DNA of 64,000 bases from assembly GCA_041660385.1 (NCBI GenBank), contig JBAZWJ010000018.1:1-64000 (forward strand), written 5' to 3'. The position numbers were made by a program, and so were the translations under genes. Of this stretch, positions 8,111 to 15,999 are shown one piece after another. The notes beneath the pieces were generated by a model. It was given only the letters and a program-made list of their open reading frames with translations. It did not search any database and was not told where the DNA came from. Within the stretch, counting starts at the first letter, position 1; the number at the start of each line of letters is the position of its first letter. The DNA comes from DYJE01 sp041660385. GTDB lineage: Bacteria; Desulfobacterota; Desulfobacteria; Desulfobacterales; Desulfolunaceae.

Positions 8111-9730
8111 ATGATTCATGCGTTAAACGTTGCCTTGACATACGGCAAGAGGGTTCTGTTCAAGGACGTCGATATCAAATTTGCTCCAGGCAACTGTTAT
8201 GGTCTTATCGGGGCCAATGGCTCAGGGAAATCAACCTTTCTTAAAATTCTGTCCGGCGAGATCGAGGCTGATAAAGGAGATATCCATATCGGGCCGAATG
8301 AGCGAATCGCCGTTCTCCGTCAGGATCAATTCGCCTTTGATGAAGAAACGGTTGTTGATACGGTGATCATGGGCCACGCACGTTTGTTTGAAGTGATGCG
8401 CGAACGTGATCTGATTTACGCCAAAGAAGAATTCACCGAAGAGGACGGCCTTAGATCCGGTGAGCTTGAAGAGCAGTTTTCCGAAATGAACGGTTACGAT
8501 GCCGAATCTGAAGTGGCGGTTCTGTTGAATGGGCTGGGCATTGCCGAAGATCTGCGCCAGAAAAAAATGAAAGAACTGGACGGAGGCGAAAAGGTCCGTG
8601 TTCTTCTGGCCCAAGCTCTTTTCGGAAACCCCGATGTGCTTCTTCTTGACGAACCCACCAACCATCTGGATCATAAATCCGTGGTTTGGCTACAGGAATT
8701 TCTTTTCCGGTTTCAGAATACCGTGATTGTGGTGTCCCATGACCGTCATTTTCTGAATCAGGTCTGTACCCATATCGCCGATATCGATTTTGGCAAAATC
8801 CAGGTGTATGTGGGCAACTACGATTTCTGGTATCAGGCCAGCCAGCTGGTTTTGAAACAGAAACAGAATGAAAACAGAAAGACCACTGAAAGAGCCAATG
8901 AACTCAAGGCGTTTATCCAGCGGTTCAGTTCCAACGCCTCCAAATCAAAACAGGCCACATCAAGGAAAAAACTGCTGGAAAAACTGACCATCGAAGATAT
9001 GCCCACGTCATCCCGGAAATACCCGTTCATCCAGTTCAAGCCAGAACGTCCCTGCGGCAATATCATTCTTGAAATCAATAATCTGTGCAAGAAAATAGAT
9101 GGTGTCGAGGTGCTGAACAAGCTGACGATGATCGTGAACAACGGCGATAAAATCGCCTTTGTGGGCGGGAGCAGCTTATCGAAAACCACATTGTTCCAAA
9201 TCCTTGCCGGTGAACTTGAACCGGACAGCGGCCATTTCAGATGGGGAACCACCATTTCAACAGCCTATTTCCCCATGGAAAACAGTTCCTATTTTACCAT
9301 GGACATGAGTCTGGTGGACTGGCTTGGACAATATTCCCCGCCGGATGAAGGTGAAATTTTCGCAAGAGGATTTCTGGGTCGCATGCTTTTTTCCGGCGAA
9401 GAAGCGTTGAAAAAAGTGTCCGTTCTTTCAGGAGGCGAGAGGGTGCGGTGCATGCTGTCTCGGATGATGCTGAGCAAAGCCAACACCATTATTCTTGATG
9501 AACCCACCAACCATCTGGACCTTGAATCCATCACGGCCCTTAACGACGGCCTTGTGGCCTTCCCTGAAGTGGTTCTCTTTTCATCCCATGACCATCAACT
9601 TGTCTCCACCCTGGCCAACAGAATTGTGGAAATCGGCACTCACGGCATGATCGACAGCCGTCTGGGATTTGATGAGTATCTTGAAGATCAGGACATCATG
9701 GCACAGAAGCAGAAGATATATCGTGCCTAA
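8111..9730 (+). CDS. ybiT: ABC-F family ATPase, YbiT-like, with degenerate second Walker A
   Basis: This 539-residue soluble protein has two ABC ATPase domains and no membrane segments, as in translation-associated ABC-F proteins. The N-terminal text (YGLIGANGSGKST, RQDQFAF, DTVIMGH) is YbiT-like. Domain 1 has Walker A at residues 34-42, signature LDGGE and Walker B LLLDEPTNHLD. A charged linker at about 240-310 precedes domain 2, which has LSGGERVR and IILDEPTNHLD. The second Walker A reads G352-GSSLS-K358-T359: both conserved internal glycines are serines, although the catalytic lysine remains. ATP use at that site may be altered. The start follows AAGGAAATACC. Confidence 0.88.
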   Translation: MIHALNVALTYGKRVLFKDVDIKFAPGNCYGLIGANGSGKSTFLKILSGEIEADKGDIHIGPNERIAVLRQDQFAFDEETVVDTVIMGHARLFEVMRERDLIYAKEEFTEEDGLRSGELEEQFSEMNGYDAESEVAVLLNGLGIAEDLRQKKMKELDGGEKVRVLLAQALFGNPDVLLLDEPTNHLDHKSVVWLQEFLFRFQNTVIVVSHDRHFLNQVCTHIADIDFGKIQVYVGNYDFWYQASQLVLKQKQNENRKTTERANELKAFIQRFSSNASKSKQATSRKKLLEKLTIEDMPTSSRKYPFIQFKPERPCGNIILEINNLCKKIDGVEVLNKLTMIVNNGDKIAFVGGSSLSKTTLFQILAGELEPDSGHFRWGTTISTAYFPMENSSYFTMDMSLVDWLGQYSPPDEGEIFARGFLGRMLFSGEEALKKVSVLSGGERVRCMLSRMMLSKANTIILDEPTNHLDLESITALNDGLVAFPEVVLFSSHDHQLVSTLANRIVEIGTHGMIDSRLGFDEYLEDQDIMAQKQKIYRA

Positions 9731-9833
9731 ATAAAAAACGCTTCGAACCCCTGATGGGTTATCGGTTTTGATAGCAATGGCACCCGATCCATCAGGGCTG
9801 CCGGATGGATCTGTCTGGGTGTTTTTTCCGTAG

Positions 9834-9935
9834 GGGCGACCCGCTGGTCGCCCTCTCCATTGTGCCTGGATGTAACTTTCTGAAATACCAGCCCCGGCTG
9901 CCGACATAGCCATCAGGGCGACCGGCGGGTCGCCC
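9834..9935. repeat. REP/BIME pair downstream of the ABC-F gene
   Basis: Palindromes at 9834-9853 (plus) and 9916-9935 (minus) form a head-to-head pair with a 62-bp spacer, like the pairs beside the transposase. The spacer contains CCATTGTGCCTGGATGTAA. Confidence 0.85.
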
Positions 9936-9983
9936 CTACAGATGCCCAATTCTCTCGAACGATGGCTCAGGGTTTGTATAGCG

Positions 9984-10137
9984 CGTAGGTCGGATAGAGG
10001 CACGAAATCCGACGGGTGTTGAACATTGAGACAGACGCCTGGTTCTATTCACAGTTGGCCACTGATACAGAATAAACGTCCGATTATTTTAAGGATCGAA
10101 TCATTTGTCGGGTTTCGTTCCTCTGCCCGACCTACGA
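9984..10137. repeat. Inverted pair of GTCGGGTTTCGTTCCTCTrCCCGAC repeats
   Basis: A second dispersed family occurs here twice in opposite orientation, at 9984-10013 (diverged) and 10101-10136. The sequence before the second copy (CGTCCGATTATTTTAAGGATCG) is also present, inverted, next to the copy at 53138-53173. With the REP pair these elements fill the 484-bp gap 9731-10214. Confidence 0.75.
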
Positions 10138-10214
10138 AAAACTGCTTGGAAAACCATCCCGTCTGGAGACATGATCCGCCAGATTGTGGAACAGTCAATT
10201 CAAAGACCCCCAGA

Positions 10215-12425
10215 TTATTCGATTTTGACAGGTGTTTTTTGCCAGGACGTTTCATCACCTAAACTCCCGTCAATGTTCCTACTCCAGCTATGAAGAGAAC
10301 CATCTGTCTTTATGGCGAGTGTTATATAATTTATTGAAAATACAGATGCCCAGTCACTGTCGGTTCCAACGCGTGTCGGGGAATAGGCGATATGGGCATC
10401 ATTTGCAGCGAGTCCAAGGTGATCGTAGGTATTAATTCCCCATGCATAAAGGGAACCGTCTTGCTTGATGGCAAACCTATTGGAAACGGACGTCCAGTCC
10501 GAATCGGTTCCAATGCGAGTTGGAGTAAGGCCATAAGTTTGGCTTAAATACCCTAAGCCGCCCAAATAATTATCTCCCCATGAGTACATGGTCCCATCCG
10601 TTTTTACTAAAATAATATGGCCCCAGGGTACTGAAACAGACAGCCAGTTGAAATCAGATCCCATGAATTTCGGTGTTGTTACATACTGTGGAATAACAAC
10701 TTCTTCAGAAAGGTTCACAAGCCCATCAATTGTGGATCCCCAGGTATAAATCGATCCGTCCGCCTTTAACGCCATCGTGTTGTACATCCCGGCTTTTGCG
10801 GAAACCCAGTCCGAGTCTGTTCCAATGCGTGTCGGGGTGTGCTTTTCCTCGGTCGTTCCATCTCCAAGCTGGCCGTATACATTATAACCCCAGGCATACA
10901 TTGAACCATCGCTTTTTACGGCAATGGTGTATTCTTCGCCTGCTGACACAGAAATCCAGTCCGAATCAACGCCAACGCGAGTCGGGATATGTTTATCAAG
11001 GGTTGTGCCGTCTCCCAGTTGACCGTAGTGATTGGCTCCCCATGTGTAGAGCGTTCCGTCTGTTTTTAACGCCACTCTGTGAAAGGGGCCGCTTGAAATA
11101 GAAGCCCAGTCCGTGTCGGTGCCAATGTGAGTCGGGGATGATTTATCAACCGTTGTGCCATCTCCCACCTGGCCATTGGAATTATTCCCCCAGGTGTAAA
11201 GAGAACCATCCGTTTTTATGGCTGCTAACAAGTCTAAAATGGCCCAGTCCGAATCGGTGCCAATGCGGGAGTGAATTTTTTTGTTTCCGGTTTTGCCGTC
11301 CCCAATCTGGCCATACCATCGCCAGCCCCAGGCGGAAAAAGATCCGTCCGCATTTAATGCCACGGTGTGAAAACGTCCTGTGGCGATTGATTTCCAGTTG
11401 GATGTAGAGCCAATGAGGGTCGGAGTATTTCTATTGACGATTGTTCCATCGCCAAGCTGTCCTTTATCGTTTAATCCCCATATGTACATTGAGCCGTCTT
11501 TTTTCACAGCCGAAGTGATGGCATCTCCCGTTGAAACCGAGGCCCAGGTGTTCTCGGTACCCATGCGGGTGGGTATTGTTTTTTCGATGATTGTTCCGTC
11601 TCCGAGTTGACCGGCGTAGTTAATTCCCCAGGTATACAGGGAGCCGTTCTTTTTTATGGCGGCTGTGTGGAAATCTCCTGAAGACACAGACGTCCAGTCA
11701 TAATCGGTGCCGATGCGGGTCGGAGTGGTTTTGTCAGTGGTCGTTCCGTCACCCAGCTGACCGACCAGATTATAACCCCAGGCATAAAGGGAACCATCGG
11801 TTTTTATGGCTGTGGTGTGATACGGGCCTGCGGAAACGGAAGCCCAGTCGGAATCGGCGCCGATTCGGGACGGTGTCTCTACGCTATTCTCGAATGTGTC
11901 ATTTCCCAGATGACCATAAAAATTTTCCCCCCAGGCAAAAAGAGAGCCATCTGTTTTTATGGCTAATGTGTGGTTCTCGTTTGCAGAGACAGACGCCCAG
12001 TCGGAATCGGCGCCGACGCGAACAGGGATGGTTCTGTGTTCACATGTTCTGTCTCCAAAGTAACAGGCCGTATTATTCCCCCAGACATAAAGAGAGCCAT
12101 CTTTCTTTATGGCCGCTGTATGATAATATCCCGCTGAAACGGAAGCCCAGTCAGCATCCGAACCAATTCGCACTGGAGCAGCTTTGCTCGCGGTTGTTCC
12201 ATCTCCGAGCTGGCCATAACCATTATATCCCCAGGCATAAAGGGAACCGTCGCTTTTTATGGCCACTGTATGAAAAAGCCCCACGGACATGGACACCCAA
12301 CGGGTATCGCTGGCATTTTTATCAGTGCAACCGGTTATCCCGGCCATTGCCGTCAAACAGATAATAATTGCGAATGATACCAGCGTACAAGTGCTGATTC
12401 TATTCGATTCTCGTTGAATTTTCAT
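10215..12425 (-). CDS. RCC1-repeat lipoprotein (14 repeats)
   Basis: This 736-residue protein has an N-terminal signal peptide with a lipobox (AGITG-C), so it is probably anchored in the outer or inner membrane. It is followed by 14 RCC1-type repeats of about 50 residues with the pattern HTxAIKxDGSLYxWGxNxxGQLGDGT. Fourteen repeats would fold as two seven-bladed propellers. Repeats 11-14 are more degenerate than 1-10. There is no catalytic domain; a binding or scaffold role is likely, but the ligand is unknown. The repeated GDGT-containing loops could bind metal, which is speculation. A GAGAGG site lies 10 bases before ATG 12425. The gene is monocistronic. Confidence 0.85.
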   Translation of the reverse strand: MKIQRESNRISTCTLVSFAIIICLTAMAGITGCTDKNASDTRWVSMSVGLFHTVAIKSDGSLYAWGYNGYGQLGDGTTASKAAPVRIGSDADWASVSAGYYHTAAIKKDGSLYVWGNNTACYFGDRTCEHRTIPVRVGADSDWASVSANENHTLAIKTDGSLFAWGENFYGHLGNDTFENSVETPSRIGADSDWASVSAGPYHTTAIKTDGSLYAWGYNLVGQLGDGTTTDKTTPTRIGTDYDWTSVSSGDFHTAAIKKNGSLYTWGINYAGQLGDGTIIEKTIPTRMGTENTWASVSTGDAITSAVKKDGSMYIWGLNDKGQLGDGTIVNRNTPTLIGSTSNWKSIATGRFHTVALNADGSFSAWGWRWYGQIGDGKTGNKKIHSRIGTDSDWAILDLLAAIKTDGSLYTWGNNSNGQVGDGTTVDKSSPTHIGTDTDWASISSGPFHRVALKTDGTLYTWGANHYGQLGDGTTLDKHIPTRVGVDSDWISVSAGEEYTIAVKSDGSMYAWGYNVYGQLGDGTTEEKHTPTRIGTDSDWVSAKAGMYNTMALKADGSIYTWGSTIDGLVNLSEEVVIPQYVTTPKFMGSDFNWLSVSVPWGHIILVKTDGTMYSWGDNYLGGLGYLSQTYGLTPTRIGTDSDWTSVSNRFAIKQDGSLYAWGINTYDHLGLAANDAHIAYSPTRVGTDSDWASVFSINYITLAIKTDGSLHSWSRNIDGSLGDETSWQKTPVKIE

Positions 12426-12643
12426 TCGGTTATTACCTCTCGTCGCACGTTTTTCATATGGGTTACCTTTATATCCCGTCAGCTATGTTTTTCCTGATTC
12501 ATGTTCATACTGATATGATGATTTCTTTATTTGGCAGTCACTTTATTCTTTTCATTTTAAAGTATCAACTGAAATAATGAACGGTTTGTTCGGCAAATGG
12601 TATGAAAAATCACTATGTCAAGGTAAACGTAAAAGGCCGGTAA

Positions 12644-13498
12644 TCAGAGGGTAAACGTATTGAAAGACTCCTTTCCCAGGTCAAAATGAAGGAAGCTGTT
12701 ATCGGCCATTGGGCTTCGTTTGAGCAGAATTTTCAATACGGACATGGTTTGGAAGGTTGCGATGAGGGCCGGGGCAAGGGCAGGGGTTCCCAGAAGGATT
12801 TCGGCGGAAGCCTGGGGAGTGGTCGTTTTTTCGACATGATAAAGGGTTTCGATGCTGGTGCTGCCTGGAGCGATGGTCATCACCCGTCCTTCAAATCCGG
12901 CCACAGCGCCGTGAACCATGGGGATTTTCAGATCCCGGGCAAGGGACGCCAGAAAAAGGCGATCCTGCGCATTGTCCAGAGCGTCCACAATCACATCGGT
13001 GTTTGAAAAATAATGATTCTGACTGGGGTAGGTGATGGCAAGAACGTGGGAGCGGACTTCCATAGCGGGGTTGATCATGGCGCATTGGCGGGCGGCTTCT
13101 TCTGCTTTGAATGCACCCAGGGTGTCTGAACGGCAGAGGGCCTGACGGTTCAGATTGGTTTCATCAAAGGTATCGGGATCAAACACCAGGAGTTTTCCAA
13201 TACCCAGTCTGGCCAGTAGAACTATCACGTGGCCGCCCAGTCCTCCGCAACCCACCACGGCGACCTGGGATTCTGCAAGGATGATCTGCTCGTCAAGACT
13301 TATGGAAGGGCTGTTTCGCAGATACCGGAGAGGCACGATCCCCAGCTTGAGGCAGTGGACACTGACGACGCGGACCGTGAGTTTGTTTTTTTCGGCAATA
13401 TCAACCATCGACCTGTCACTGATGGTTTTCACATCCGCACCCATGGGGTTTTTTACTGTTTGGGATTGTGTTTCAATATCTTCAAACAGATCGGGCAT
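12644..13498 (-). CDS. HesA/MoeB/ThiF family E1-like adenylyltransferase
   Basis: This 284-residue enzyme should adenylate the C-terminal glycine of the MoaD/ThiS-type protein encoded just upstream. The nucleotide-binding motif is VAVVGCGGLGGHV, followed by FDPDTFDETNLNRQ, whose Asp and Arg contact ATP. I see no CxxC zinc pairs as in Escherichia coli MoeB, so it belongs to a shorter subgroup. The start ATG 13498 overlaps the stop of the upstream gene (TGATG), indicating translational coupling. About 60 residues precede the ATP-binding domain. It is the last gene of the aor operon and probably serves tungstopterin or molybdopterin synthesis. Confidence 0.85.
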   Translation of the reverse strand: MPDLFEDIETQSQTVKNPMGADVKTISDRSMVDIAEKNKLTVRVVSVHCLKLGIVPLRYLRNSPSISLDEQIILAESQVAVVGCGGLGGHVIVLLARLGIGKLLVFDPDTFDETNLNRQALCRSDTLGAFKAEEAARQCAMINPAMEVRSHVLAITYPSQNHYFSNTDVIVDALDNAQDRLFLASLARDLKIPMVHGAVAGFEGRVMTIAPGSTSIETLYHVEKTTTPQASAEILLGTPALAPALIATFQTMSVLKILLKRSPMADNSFLHFDLGKESFNTFTL

Positions 13499-13737
13499 CA
13501 ACCACCTCCGATGGGAGGAAAAATCCCAAGCCTGTCGCCGTCCCGGATTTCCGAGTCCATGTGGGCGTGAACCCCATTCAGAAAAATCAGTTTAATTTCC
13601 TGACGCGGAATGTTCAGGCTGTCCACAAGATCACCCACGGGCAAAGGTGATGGAAGTTCCATGATCCCGCCTGGCAAAATCAATGGATGGGATGCGAACC
13701 GCCCAAGGGAGGCAAAAAGTTTCACTTCAATCCTCAT
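13498..13737 (-). CDS. MoaD/ThiS-like sulfur carrier protein ending in GG
   Basis: This 79-residue beta-grasp protein (MRIEVKLFASLGRF) ends FPPIGGG. The exposed C-terminal Gly-Gly is the site of adenylation and thiocarboxylation in MoaD and ThiS. The adjacent E1-like gene overlaps its stop codon and is the obvious activating enzyme. ATG 13737 is chosen because the family starts at this point. It is the third gene of the aor operon. Confidence 0.82.
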   Translation of the reverse strand: MRIEVKLFASLGRFASHPLILPGGIMELPSPLPVGDLVDSLNIPRQEIKLIFLNGVHAHMDSEIRDGDRLGIFPPIGGG

Positions 13738-13771
13738 TCCGAATCGTCTCCTGCTTGCCGCTTTTCGGGTT

Positions 13772-14065
13772 TCACTGGGAGTCTTTGCCTCTTTTAACAA
13801 TACCCAGAAGAAGGCGGTATGGCCCCGGTGTTCCCGGAGGAAAGGCGGCCATGCGGTCGCCGTCTCTGAGGACGGTGTCCGCAGGCGCAATCTTTCCGTT
13901 GACAAAGACTCCTTCAATATCTTCGTCACAAATCGTCATAGCCGTCAATACGTCCCGCACCGTCTGGCCTTCTGAAAAAACAAAAGGGGCGTCGACGCAG
14001 GGAATGTTTCTTTCCTTCAATTTTTTTTGAAGGAAAGAAAAGGCGTTGAAAATCAGTTTTCCCAT
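13772..14065 (-). CDS. MoaD/ThiS-like protein with C-terminal extension and no terminal GG
   Basis: This 97-residue beta-grasp protein starts MGKLIFNAFSFLQKKLKER, 4 bp after the aor stop. It carries the MoaD-like hairpin VFVNGKIAPADTVLRDGDRM and AAFPP. Instead of ending in Gly-Gly it continues GTPGPYRLLLGIVKRGKDSQ. It therefore cannot be activated in the usual way unless it is processed. MoaD-like genes directly after aor are common in archaea and sulfate reducers. It may be a structural partner of AOR or of pterin synthase. Confidence 0.78.
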   Translation of the reverse strand: MGKLIFNAFSFLQKKLKERNIPCVDAPFVFSEGQTVRDVLTAMTICDEDIEGVFVNGKIAPADTVLRDGDRMAAFPPGTPGPYRLLLGIVKRGKDSQ

Positions 14066-14069
14066 ACCG

Positions 14070-15797
14070 TTAAAACGTTCTGGCTTTCGCCAGTTCGTCA
14101 TCCGTAAAATCCCAGGTCGTGTTATGGGGAGGAAACACCTCTTTGAACATATCCGGGAGCCGGTCGTCTTTTTTGGTGAACCCTGCCTGACGGTTGAATT
14201 CATGCTCATCTTTCAGAATGGAGATTCCCAGTTGAACCACATCGTTTGTGGTCAGGGTCAATCCATACTGGGCATTCAGCATGTCTACAATCAGTTGAAG
14301 GCCTTCGGCATGGTCAAGAACCGGGAATGCCACGAAAAGGCAAAGCCCTGCTGCATCAATGGCGGCTGTGGCGATCTGAAGGTCTTTGGAAATCTCCACG
14401 TTGTTCTCTTTTTTGAGCGGATCAATGGTTCCGCCCACGCTGAGGACATTCTGGCAGACCCCGTAACCGGCTGTGTGGTCCGCGCCCATAGGTGTGGTGG
14501 CATAGGTGACTCCAACGGCCTTGACCGCTCTGGGATCATAGGCAGGAAGGGCCTGCTTTTTAACAACCGGCACCCGGTCAACCCCCAGGGCCTGGCCTGT
14601 GAAGGCTGCGCCGTTTCCGATGATTTTCCCAAGAGGATCGCCGGTGCCCACTTTTTTCAACAGCTCAATGGCTGCCTTGCCGTCACCCCAGGGGATCAGG
14701 CCACCTTCCATGGCAATGCCGATGGTCACGCCTGTTTCTATGGTGTCGATGCCGAATTCGTCACAGAGTCTGTCCATTCTGGCGATATCGTCCAGATCCT
14801 TGATCAGGCAGTGGGCACCAAACGCCCAGATGGTTTCGTATTCAAAGCCCGAAGTCAGATAGTTGTTGTCCTTGTCGTTGTAAACCTGTGAACAACGGAT
14901 CACGCAGCCCGGATGACAGCCTTCGGATACAATGCCGCCCCGTTTTTCAATGTTTGCTGACATGGTTTCACCGCTGATGTCCTGGGCGAATTCAAAACGT
15001 CCACTCCTGAAGTTTTTGGTGGGTAAAGCTCCTGCTTCGTTGATGAGATTCACCAGAATCGCTGTGCCAAAGGCCGGAAGACCCTGGCCGGATACCGGAT
15101 GATTCATCAGGAGTTCCGCCCACTTTTTGTTGGCAGTTTTAAACGCTTCGGGATCATGAAGGGTGAATTTGTCCGCACCTGCGTCATCCACCACAATGGC
15201 TTTGATTTTTTTGGAGCCCATGACAGCTCCAAGCCCTCCCCGCCCGGCAGCCCGGCCCGGATGACCTTTGGGGTCGGCAAACTGGATAGACGCTGCTGTC
15301 AGTCTCTGTTCTCCCGCAGGACCGATGCTGGCCACACCCACTCTTTTGCCGAACCGTTCCCACAGTTTTTCGATCATTTCTCCGTTGCATACGCCCCGGT
15401 ATTCGTCAGCGGGGAGAATCTCAACCGAATCTTTTTTGATTACGATGATGGAATAGGCGTCGTCTTCAGGTTTGTCTTCAAGGACAAGGGCTTTAATGCC
15501 CAGCCGGGCAAGCTTCTGGGAAACAAGACCTCCGGTGTTGCTCTCTTTGATTCCGCCGGTGAGGGGTGATTTGGCCCCCACAGACAAACGCCCGGAATTG
15601 GCCGCCGGTGACCCTGAAAGCAGACCCGGTGCAAAAATCAGTTTGTTGAATGAACTCAACGGATGACAGGTGGCCGGGACTTCGTTTAAAATCATTTTTG
15701 AAGTCAGGGCTCTCCCGCCAAGAGCTGCAAACGCAGGGGAGGGCTCTTCGAATGAATAACGTTTTTCTTTTGTGTTGATTCTTAGAATATGTGCCAT
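14070..15797 (-). CDS. aor: Aldehyde:ferredoxin oxidoreductase, tungsten-containing
   Basis: This 575-residue cytoplasmic enzyme of the AOR family oxidises aldehydes to acids with ferredoxin, using a tungsten bis-pterin and one 4Fe-4S cluster. The N-terminal domain has GGRALTSKMI and the pterin-binding stretch PAANSGRLSVGAKSPLTGG. Cluster cysteines are visible in GCHPGCVIRCS, with a distal one in AAGLCLF. Length fits AOR (about 600). The start ATG has AAAAAGGAGC upstream. It heads an operon with two MoaD-like genes and an E1-like gene. The tungstate importer tupABC lies 21 kb away. Substrate specificity within the family cannot be told from the sequence. Confidence 0.92.
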   Translation of the reverse strand: MAHILRINTKEKRYSFEEPSPAFAALGGRALTSKMILNEVPATCHPLSSFNKLIFAPGLLSGSPAANSGRLSVGAKSPLTGGIKESNTGGLVSQKLARLGIKALVLEDKPEDDAYSIIVIKKDSVEILPADEYRGVCNGEMIEKLWERFGKRVGVASIGPAGEQRLTAASIQFADPKGHPGRAAGRGGLGAVMGSKKIKAIVVDDAGADKFTLHDPEAFKTANKKWAELLMNHPVSGQGLPAFGTAILVNLINEAGALPTKNFRSGRFEFAQDISGETMSANIEKRGGIVSEGCHPGCVIRCSQVYNDKDNNYLTSGFEYETIWAFGAHCLIKDLDDIARMDRLCDEFGIDTIETGVTIGIAMEGGLIPWGDGKAAIELLKKVGTGDPLGKIIGNGAAFTGQALGVDRVPVVKKQALPAYDPRAVKAVGVTYATTPMGADHTAGYGVCQNVLSVGGTIDPLKKENNVEISKDLQIATAAIDAAGLCLFVAFPVLDHAEGLQLIVDMLNAQYGLTLTTNDVVQLGISILKDEHEFNRQAGFTKKDDRLPDMFKEVFPPHNTTWDFTDDELAKARTF

Positions 15798-15999
15798 GGT
15801 CTGCTCCTTTTTTAAGGTGGAAGGGAGGAAAACATTAAGCGGTGTTTAATTTAACATAACGGGTGATTTTAGTAAATGAACCTTTAATGTTGATTCATGC
15901 AATTGTTATTTTTGTTCAATACTTATATTATCATGGCACGTTTAGAAAACGGGTTGATAATGCGATGGGTAAACTGAATGAATGAAGACGGGGGAGAGA

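Noticed and set aside
14046..14891. 281-codon plus-strand open frame opposite aor
   Set aside because: The minus-strand aor gene has complete family motifs; the plus frame has none and is a codon-bias shadow.
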